A stretch of DNA of 64,000 nucleotides from Hoplostethus atlanticus (Eukaryota; Chordata; Actinopteri; Trachichthyiformes; Trachichthyidae): NCBI GenBank assembly GCA_034670405.1, contig JAXDDX010000010.1, positions 5,367,001 to 5,431,000 of the forward strand, read 5' to 3'. Shown one piece after another: positions 55,341-64,000 of the stretch. Each line of letters opens with the position of its first letter. Position 1 is the first letter of the stretch. The position numbers and the translations under genes were made by a program. The notes beneath the pieces are model-generated. The model saw nothing but the letters and a program-made list of their open reading frames with translations, was not told the origin of the DNA and did no database searches.

Positions 55341-56984
55341 ACATGTATTAATACTTCTATGCACTGAATAAAAATCCATCTTGGCAGAGTGTGTATTGTT
55401 TTAGGAGGATCGAACACCAGCAGGTCTTCTCTCCTCTCTCTCCCTGTCAGTTTTCCTACCGCCTGTCTCAATAACAAAGAACAAATACTATGGGGGGGGG
55501 GAAAAAACCTCACACGTTCATCGGCCGATGAGTCACTTGAAGCTGTATTTACTGAGGAAACGGTGAGAGTAGCCTCTTAGTGAGAATTATTACAGCAAGC
55601 AGGCAGCCCATAGATAAAAGGAGCTGTCTACTATGCATTGTTACCGACTCCAGCCTGCGATACGATATGTAACAAACCTGGCAGCGCTCCAAAAAACCAC
55701 AACCAGAAGCTGTAAGTCTTATTAGCAACAGTTTTCACAAGGAGGATGTCAAACTACCAACAATAACACCATAATAGCACGACTTATTTCTGCTATTAAG
55801 AGGATTTATTAACAATAAATTAACCATTAACAATAACACTACTAAAGGTTGTCAAAGGGAATTTGGTGATAGATTGCTGAACTCTGTATAGTTTTGGTGT
55901 CGTTATGTATCGCAACGTATTGTAAACCGCTTTGGCAATGTTCTTTTTTTTTTTAACAATCATGCCAATAAAGCATCTTTGAATTGAATTTAAAGCGAGT
56001 GGGATAGAGCGAGAGAGAGAGAAAGAGAGAGAGAGAAACATGACTCCCTCTCCGTGGGTCATGAAGATGGGTCACCTGGTGAAAAAGAGGGGGGAGGGGA
56101 ATTGAAAATGTTGGACGGCGCGAAAAGTGAGATGGGCTCTCCAACTGTAACCCAAGTCCCCTCGGTCCCTAGAGACCCAGCAGAGCTCAGCTGACTGGAC
56201 CCCAATCAACATTGACTGATATGGAGACGACAGAGAGATGGATGGATGGATGGATGGCTGGATCAGTCTCTTGTGCTATATGGTTATTGAGGTGTTTCCA
56301 CTGGTCATGGAAGTTTGAGGAAATTTCATTCATGCTGCACTTTACGGGAATATACCACATTGTTGCATTAGCTGGCGGTTTTCAGACGTTTCCTCTGCAC
56401 AACAAACCAAACTACAGTGGAAACCAGACCGGTCACCCGTTCAGAAAAACACCATTAACAAACCAGAAAGGAATACAGTTTTTAGGTGAAATTGCTCCAA
56501 CTTGCCCCGTCTCTCCCTCTTAACTGAACTTTGCTTCCCTCTGCTCTGTCGTGTGCTCGGCAGGAGTTGAAAAAATGAATGAATCAATCAGTCAACCTAT
56601 CAACCTATCTTACTCGCTGTATAGATTTCACTATGTCCATCAGTCTATCCATTCATCCACCCATCAATCCTTCAGGCACTATCTCCTGGTCATGATCAGG
56701 ATGGGAAATGACCATCAGCCAAACGCTATCTTCATTTGGAGTCCTAATGTCGTTGTTCTTAACGGTCTTAAGGTATATTAGAAAATCTTAATCTGAATCT
56801 TATTACAAGGACAGACAGTAGATGACAGATAGACAGAGAGGAGTCATGTGGATTTTCAGGAGGTAGATACTTGCAATGGTTGTTAACACTGAGCGACACA
56901 GCCCCAGAGTGACACAGCCCTGTAACGGTAGTGCAACAGATAAGAAACCTCCCAAAACCTAGTTTCCATCTTCAAACAGTAGCA

Positions 56985-57126
56985 GTAGTAGTTGTAGTAG
57001 TAATAGTGAAACCAGTAGTAATAGCAGTAGGAGTAGTTGTTTTTGTAGTAGTAGTAGTAGCAATAGTAGTAGTAGTAGTAGTAGTAGTAGCAGTAGTAAT
57101 AGTAGTAGTAATAGTAGTAGTAGTCA
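56985..57126. repeat. (AGT)n trinucleotide tract
   Basis: Imperfect AGT/AAT/CAG units over about 140 bp. It creates long spurious frames encoding poly-Tyr or poly-Val on the two strands. Confidence 0.9.
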
Positions 57127-57410
57127 AATGTAGTGGATGACCTCTGCCCCACATTTACACCTCACTGGAAGATCAAGTGAGAGAAGAGTAACCTGATAGT
57201 TGGTCTCACAAGCAGCCAACTCTGATCTTTGTAGAGAATGTCAAGAATGCATTTGTCACAGCAACATGACAATAGTATGTTGTACACAGAAGAGAGGGAG
57301 GGGCTTTGGCATCAACAGAAGATTCCTGTGATTAAGCTGTTAATCTGAGTTTTTTCCACTGTAGGACGGGGAGGGGCATAAAACATGCCTCAGGTAAACC
57401 AAACTTATGA

Positions 57411-57730
57411 AAGAGACAGAAAGAGAGGAAGGAAAGGAGGGCATACAAAGTGAGAGAGAGGCACAAAGACAGATGCAATGAGAGAGAGTCAGTGCAAGAC
57501 AGAGAGAGAGAAAGAGAGACAGAGAGACAGAGAGGGAGAAAGGCTGACAGTGGGAGAGACAAAGGAAGAGACAGAAAGAGAGGAAGGAAAGGAGGGGATA
57601 CCAAGTGAGAGAGAGACACAAAGAAAGATGCAATGAGAGAGAGTCAGTGCAAGACAGAGAGAGAGACAGAGAGAGAGACAGAGAGGGAGAGAGGTTGACA
57701 CTGGGAGAGACAAAGGAAGAGACAGAAAAA
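57411..57730. repeat. GA-rich minisatellite, two units of about 155 bp
   Basis: The block 'aagagacagaaagagaggaa' starts at 57411 and 57566, and a third start is at 57717. The intervening 150 bp are near-identical, including 'agatgcaatgagagagagtc' and 'agtgcaagacagag'. Confidence 0.85.
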
Positions 57731-59789
57731 GAGCAAGCCTTCCAACACATCTAATCTACCCTAACAGACACCAACCTCAGACCCTCAAAGAAAAGAAAGA
57801 AACCCCCCTCCCCCCCCACCAGGCTGAGTGTGCAATAGGTGCCGGAACAAATAATATAATGTGGCCAACACTGGTGACCAGTTCACCGGTCAAACTGGGT
57901 ATTTGGTGTTTTAGAGGGTAAACAGGGGACAGTGATGTCTTCACTAGCAGGTGCAGCCTTGACAGGGCTCTCTGTGGACACCCCTCCCCCCCCTCCCCCC
58001 CCTCCCCCCAGCTTTATAACACAGCTAACTGCTTCAATCAATGGACACCCGGATTGACAGATAAAGCCATCAGCTGACGAGCTCCATTTGGGGCCCAACA
58101 GCACTGATCAATATGAGAGACATCAGCTGCTACGAGCCGAGGAGAGAGCAGGTACTCCTCACCCTCATCTCTGAAATTTTACCTCCCATCAATGCTAATT
58201 ACTTTGGGGTTTTGGAGTCCATGACGATGTGGCACACATTTATCTTTCAGGGATTCAGCTGAGGCTCTCATCCAGAGAGACTGCACCAGTAGCTTCAGTT
58301 ACTAGATCACCAACAGTACAAGCAACCAAAAATCAGGAGTGCAAAGGTCCCAGTGACCACAGGATGATCCGTCAGAGCAGGGCCTCTGCAGGCAGATGTT
58401 AATCACAGAAATAAATTCATTTAAAGAAACGCTAGCAAGACTAGCAACACTAGTCAAGGGTCCGAAACTATAAATGGACAGTATAAAAAAGCACATATGA
58501 TGCATATGGAACTACTGACTCTGTATTCATGTATTCATTCAAGAGTGGACATGGTCATTGCATGGTGAAAGAAGAGCTTTATTTAAACCACTTTAATAGC
58601 TTTTAAGGTCTTAAATTGAGATAATTTACTTTAAGAGCTTTTCAGTATTTTCCACCAACAATGGAAGATGAAAACTCATCTAGTGACTGACCTGTTGAGG
58701 TTAAAAAGGAAAGAAACCGTAAATGCCCTCTATAGTAACATGACAGAGGTGGCTCGGTAACTGTGTGTAACGGCCACTGTCCATTCCTCAGCCATCTTCT
58801 CTCACATCGGGCGTCTTGTTTTCCATTAGACCACTTTGCACTGGGGGTCTTCGGTAACCGTGCGGCTTATGCAACGCTCCTGCAGAGCTGTACTGGAAGT
58901 GAGCTCAGGGCTATTGTGCTGGTGTAGGGCTCCTCTGGGGGCTGTAGTGCATATACCATCCATCACCGTGGTGTGGAGGCCAGGAAACACTGCTTTAAGA
59001 GCACACACAGGACACAGATGGGAAAGCAAGAAACAGAGATACACAGAGATAGCAATGAGCACAGAAGGAGAACAGTTTGGCCAACCCATGCTTCAAGAAG
59101 AAGCATGAACGTATGCTACTTCAGTTTTGGTGGTTTGATATTCCTTTTTTTTTGGGCGTGCTGCGACAAACCTTTTCGGAAATAGTTTGCCGTCTTCCTT
59201 GAGGACAAAACAGCTATTGTTTTAAGTGTTTGGCCTCTTCACACATCCTAGCCACATCTAGCCTGTTCATTCAGCTGTGTGGAGGAAGGGTCACTCTAGG
59301 AAGGGTCTTGAACTATATCCATTTCCCAGTAAGTATTTGATTGTCCAAGTCACACACACGTCTTGCAGACAACTTACAAATTTATTGAAAACAAAAAAAA
59401 AACGATGCATGTTTGAACTGGTTGAACTTATTTTTCCTTTGACCAATGACCTCGCTAGGAAGCTGGTTGAGGCCCGCACTCATCCTCGTCTCTGCTCAGT
59501 TACTCATGAGCCTGGCGATTAAGAATCTCCCAGCTCTGCAGCTTAGAGACTCAAATCCCTGTACAGTATGGTCGTAATTAAAGATGGACAGCACAGTGGC
59601 AATCCAGGACCCGGGACATTCTGGCTAAGGACTGAGGAAATAACGGGGGGGGGATGAGGATGGGGGTGGGGTGGGGAAAGAGCTCCAGAGAAAGATAAAA
59701 AAGAGAGAGGAAGAGAGACAAAGACTGGACTTGGTTGGTAAGAAACAAAAAACAAATAGGCTCGAGATTCTGATCTGCTGTACCCCAAT

Positions 59790-59790
<1 letters not shown>

Positions 59791-59823
<33 letters not shown>
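59791..59823. repeat. (CA)n microsatellite
   Basis: About 16 CA units in the arid3b upstream intron. Confidence 0.95.
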
Positions 59824-59827
<4 letters not shown>

Positions 59828-62800
59828 AAATTCAGGAAAACTACTATTTCCTTTTGTTTTGGAGGAAGAGAGGAGTGGAGCCACGGTATATGAGCTCGCT
59901 CCCCAAAGGCTGGGTTGTAATTTGCCGGCCAGCGGGTGGGGTTTAGCAGAGGCAAAGATACTCTCAGCCCTCAGACGTATCAACACGACAACCGCAAAAT
60001 CTTTGATCACAAAAAACAGGGATAAAATGTCTCCACTAAGAATAGTCTCCCCATGTTTTTTGGCGTCGGTCTAGGGGCAATGATTAGAAAGCGGTGGTTG
60101 GATCTCTGGTCGGTCTCGGGTTCCTCAGAGTGGGGACCCCATGTTACCAGGTCCAGCCCTCCAGACTGTCTATCGCCCTTGTCTGGTTGGCTGATCGGTC
60201 AGCCTCGGCCCGACTGACAGATCACTTGCTTCCAGAGGGAAATGAAAGAGCGTGGCCTTGTTTCCACACAAGCCGGCCCGATGCCTCCCTTCACCCCCCC
60301 CCCCCATCACCGTAGCACCCCGTCTGCCTCCCGTCTCCCAATGAGGTTTCCATGTCTGCCCTCTTCATCCTTCATCCTTCGCGCCCTCCCTCTTCTACAC
60401 ATACAGACACGCGACGGTCTCTCCCTCGTCTGCTGCCGGTCAGCGTTGCCCGATCAAGAAGGTTGGCCCCCGCTTTTTAGGGGATCATTAATCATCTCGT
60501 GTAGGACAGGAGGCCCCTTAATCCAGCCCCTCCTCCCCCCCCGCTCACCAAGGAGGCCGGAGCGCAACCCTCCGCCCCTATCCCCCATGGTGTTATCAAG
60601 TTTCAGTGGTTGTAACTGTAGCACAATAAACAGAGGGGGGACGGAGGGGGAGGGGGGAGGGGGGAGGAGATGAAGGGGGTAGGTGGAGGAATGGAAACAG
60701 AAAGAAAGAAAAGACACGATAGAGATAGAGGCGACAAAATGTGTTTCTCATGGCAAAACATGTTTGTTATTTCTTGGAAGGGATGAGCGACTCACCTTCA
60801 GAGCGGCTCTGAGTCAGATTGTGAAACTAGTAGAAATAAGTTGGATTCCCAATTACACTCAAACTCAATCAAACTCTTGAGGTTTGCTGTCTAACACAGT
60901 GAGAAGTTTCCCGGTACTCAGTGAGTCAACAGGTCTGATTTCACTGTTCAACATTTCCTAGAATGGACAAAACGGGTTCACTTGACAATGCCTTGTTTTT
61001 TTTGTTTTTTTGTTAAATAAAAAAAACGGGTGCTGGCATTTTCCAGAAGTTGCCGGGGTGTTAACCAAATGAAAATGAGGCCGTATCAAAGAGCCGGAGA
61101 ATGTTCCTATTGTGGCGCTGTGTTTGTGCAGAGGGCCCGCCTGTTACGAGCACTAGTGTGAGGCTGACCGGGGGAGTAATATAATGCATACATGGATCCC
61201 CCAGAGCCCATTCATGGTGTAATTGGTGTGGACAGAGCTCCTGGTCTCAGGGTTACAGTTAGGAAACTTCCTCTGGTGTCCTGCTGGGAGGCCACTGTTC
61301 CCACGCCGCAAATACTGCAACAAATATCCAGCTTAACAAGTCATTTCAGCTACTGTCGCCTTAAAATCAGATTTTTACTAAAACAAGTAAAAAGAAACTG
61401 CAGAGTGAGATCATTATTTTGATATTAGTAGAGTGCCTCATTTCAAGATCTTATCACTCGTTTCTAGTAAATTGAAACTCTCTCACCCTGTTGGAAGTTT
61501 TTCTTTTACTTGATTTAAGTAAAATGAGGTTTTAAGACTGAATATGAGGCTAAATGATTTCTCAAGTTAATTCTTTCAAGTGTAGGCCAGATCCCGGTGC
61601 CCAGCATGACCCTCTGCTTTGCGGCCTGGCCTCTGAAAACATTAGCGGCAGCCTCAGTGAAGCTATTAAGGACTTTATAGCAGCAAACAGAGCAGAGCCG
61701 CTGCCAACAGGCCTGACTGGAGAGCTGCAGCTACATGAGAAGTCTTCACTACATTCAACTCTCCTTCCTTCCCTCCCACCCTTGCATCCCTCCCTCCAGT
61801 GCTATTTAGACCATTGCGGGTAAATGGCACAGACAAGTCCGGCTTACAGCATTACCATTATCAACAGAGACCTAAATCTACGACATAAGGATTTCCCTCC
61901 CTAAAATAACTGCTGCTCTTACTAAAGCAGTGATAGCACACCATGTGGTCCCTCTTAAGCTGAATCTACACTTCACCTTAAGAGCGTCGCTCTGGGATGG
62001 ATCTAGCCTCTGCTGACGGCGACGTGGGGTTTTCTGGCAGGGGCTAAAACACTTGTCTTTACCCCCTCCTCCCCTCCCCTCCCCTCACACCCACCCACCC
62101 TGCCTGGAGTCTCTCTCTCTCTCCCTGGCTCTGTCCATCACAGTCCACAGCCATTAATCATCTCAAGTGGACAGCAGTGACAGGCAGTTGGCTGCTTCAC
62201 TCTTTTTTTCCCCTTCTTCTTCTTCTTCTTCTTTATAAAGCACCCGTAGCTGCCCTGCCCCTTCCCAGCCCCGCCCCCCCTGGCCCCCGAACCCCCATGC
62301 CAAATGAGAAAGTGGCCGGGTGTCAAACCAAAACAAACAACCACCCATCTGCTTAATCGAAACCTTTGAGGCTGTTAATGGCGTCGAGGCAGCGTCGAAG
62401 CTTTCCTCTGGCTCCCAGTGGGGGTGAAACAGCAATACCTGTAATGGATACAATAAAGAGCGATGCCGGTGTAACCCCCCACAGGCCAATATCATGCACT
62501 CGCAGCTCTAGTGCATTCACATTACATTCACATTACTTTAGCTTCACCATTCAACGGCAACATTACAAGCAACAAATACTAAGAAGGTCAGGGGTCAATG
62601 GATCTCACACATAATCCACCGAATGATCTTGTATGACAGGGAAGAAGTAGGTAAAGAGAAAAAGAGTCAGGGAGGAAAGATAGAAAACGTTCTGCCATTG
62701 CTGTGAGACAGAGCCCGTCAATGGGCCCCTTTACACAGAGACAGGATTTAGGACAGCTGCTAAAATTCCTCAGCCATGAGTGTGCACACACACACATACT

Positions 62801-64000
62801 CGTGCCTGTTTTTACGCACAGAGGCAGGAAATGGGAATCCCTCGTAAGTTTTCCTTCCGCTGTTGCTTTCCTCTCAAGGCCTGGAGGCCCCAGGACGAAG
62901 GTGGGAAAACCACTTGGCCATTTGTCTCCCTCCGTCCACAGACTCCTCAATCATCTCACTCAAACAATCTGCTTCTTAAATGACGAGCCTGTTATTTTTC
63001 CTGAACGACCTGACTTTGATTTCACTCTCCTTTGAAATACCACGTGATTACGAAATGAAAACAACAAGATATCTAAATCTGAAACAGACTGCAACAATCT
63101 GAAGCTCCTATCCATGCGGGGTAATTAGAGGGTGCCAAGAACGAGAGCTTGGCGGGGGCTTGCGCTCCATCTCATACCAAGTCTGGGGGAAGCCTCTTGG
63201 CACGGACAGCAAAGGAGGAATTCAGCCAAGCAATTTGTTCACCATGATTAAGACTCCAATTTAGGAGACAGTGGAGGTCAGCCAAGTGCCTCTTGTCTTA
63301 AGGAGGGGGGTGGAGGGAGTCAGTAGGAGGAGGAGAAGAAGAAGACAGTTGCTCCGCAGCAGCTGAAATGATTCCCTTCCCTCAACGGTTACACGATGCT
63401 CCTTGGTTAAAAGCATTGACCTTATGCAATCAGGCTTCTGTAGCGTTAATAGCAGCACTCCTACCCATGTTTATAACAATGACGGCTAATTCTCACCCAT
63501 CTAGGTAATAACAGCGAGAACGTCATTCCCTCCGGTTCCCTTTAACTTTGACGAATTCAACCACCTTCAATTGGACGGCTTGAAAACGGCAATTACCACA
63601 CAAAAGAAAAAAGAAAAAGAGAAACCTTTTCCTCCCCGGCTCCTGTTGCTTTCCCCCTCACACGTCTCCATTATACATGATCATTCTAGAGACATGGCAA
63701 TGGGTGTTGCAACTGTTGTCAGGCCCCAAGACGAGCGCTCCCCTTACTACTGGTTGCTTGTACCGTGCGTGATCTAGGAACTCGATCCACGGAAGACGAT
63801 TCCACCGATGCACTCATTGTAATTCACTCATCCTCAAACGTACTCGCATTATTCCACATCCTTTCCCCTATAATTTCATTGCATGGACGTCAGCTCAACA
63901 CTCAGGCTATTTTAATTCCTTCCCTTTGATGTTTTCTGCTTGTAATTTTGATTTTTTTTTTGTTTCTTTCTTTCTTTGTAAGCCTGCTTGTCATATTTAT

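Larger units (their letters stand above)
49256..64000. other. arid3b: Large upstream intron of arid3b (open at the window edge)
   Basis: The exon that should precede 49255, encoding the first half of ARID (FLDDLF.FMQKRG in the family), was not found on the minus strand up to 64000. The intron is therefore at least 14.7 kb. It is rich in GA, CA and AGT microsatellites, but recognised interspersed repeats are few (52.4 and 55.1 kb). Long stretches of non-repetitive mixed-composition DNA (for example 50.9-51.6, 61.5-62.0 and 63.1-63.5 kb) could hold regulatory elements. That is not shown by the sequence alone. Confidence 0.6.

Noticed and set aside
57332-57750. Overlapping minus-strand frames rich in Ser and Leu
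   Set aside because: They are translations of the GA-rich minisatellite and not of a gene.
59543-60010. Minus-strand open frame of 155 codons
   Set aside because: Most of it is encoded by the (CA)n tract and poly-pyrimidine DNA (CVCVCV and PHPHP runs).

Overview
The window looks like nuclear DNA of a teleost fish. Three vertebrate genes are broken into short exons with GT-AG splice sites. The space between exons is filled with fish-type interspersed repeats (tRNA-derived SINEs, Tc1/mariner remnants, L2-type LINE tails) and very many microsatellites. All three gene models below were built by hand, by joining exons with matching splice phase and family similarity.

Layout. (1) About 2.2-19.1 kb, minus strand: a complete synaptotagmin-family gene with one transmembrane segment and two C2 domains. 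It has five coding exons (stop at 3909, start at 15239) plus a second, phase-compatible first exon near 19.1 kb that would give another N-terminus. (2) 22.7-34.9 kb, plus strand: a complete 14-exon sema7a gene encoding 635 residues (signal peptide, Sema domain, PSI, Ig-like domain, GPI-type tail). (3) 36.8-37.3 kb, plus strand: an open frame of 187 codons resembling the TTF-type zinc-finger N-terminus of hAT/ZMYM1-like proteins, with no catalytic part after it. (4) 43.2-49.3 kb, minus strand: the last five coding exons of an ARID3-family gene, most likely arid3b (second half of the ARID DNA-binding domain, REKLES region, C-terminus). Its upstream exons are not in the window, so 49.3-64 kb is probably one large intron.

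sema7a and arid3b are near neighbours in other vertebrates (human 15q24), which supports the names. The three genes do not form a pathway: a membrane C2 protein, a GPI-anchored guidance ligand and a nuclear DNA-binding protein. Points of most interest are the two alternative N-termini of the synaptotagmin-like gene, a 70-bp tandem array carrying three perfect RFX X-box motifs downstream of it, the absence of the mammalian RGD site in sema7a, two long perfect hairpins in a sema7a intron, and an unnamed interspersed repeat present four times.
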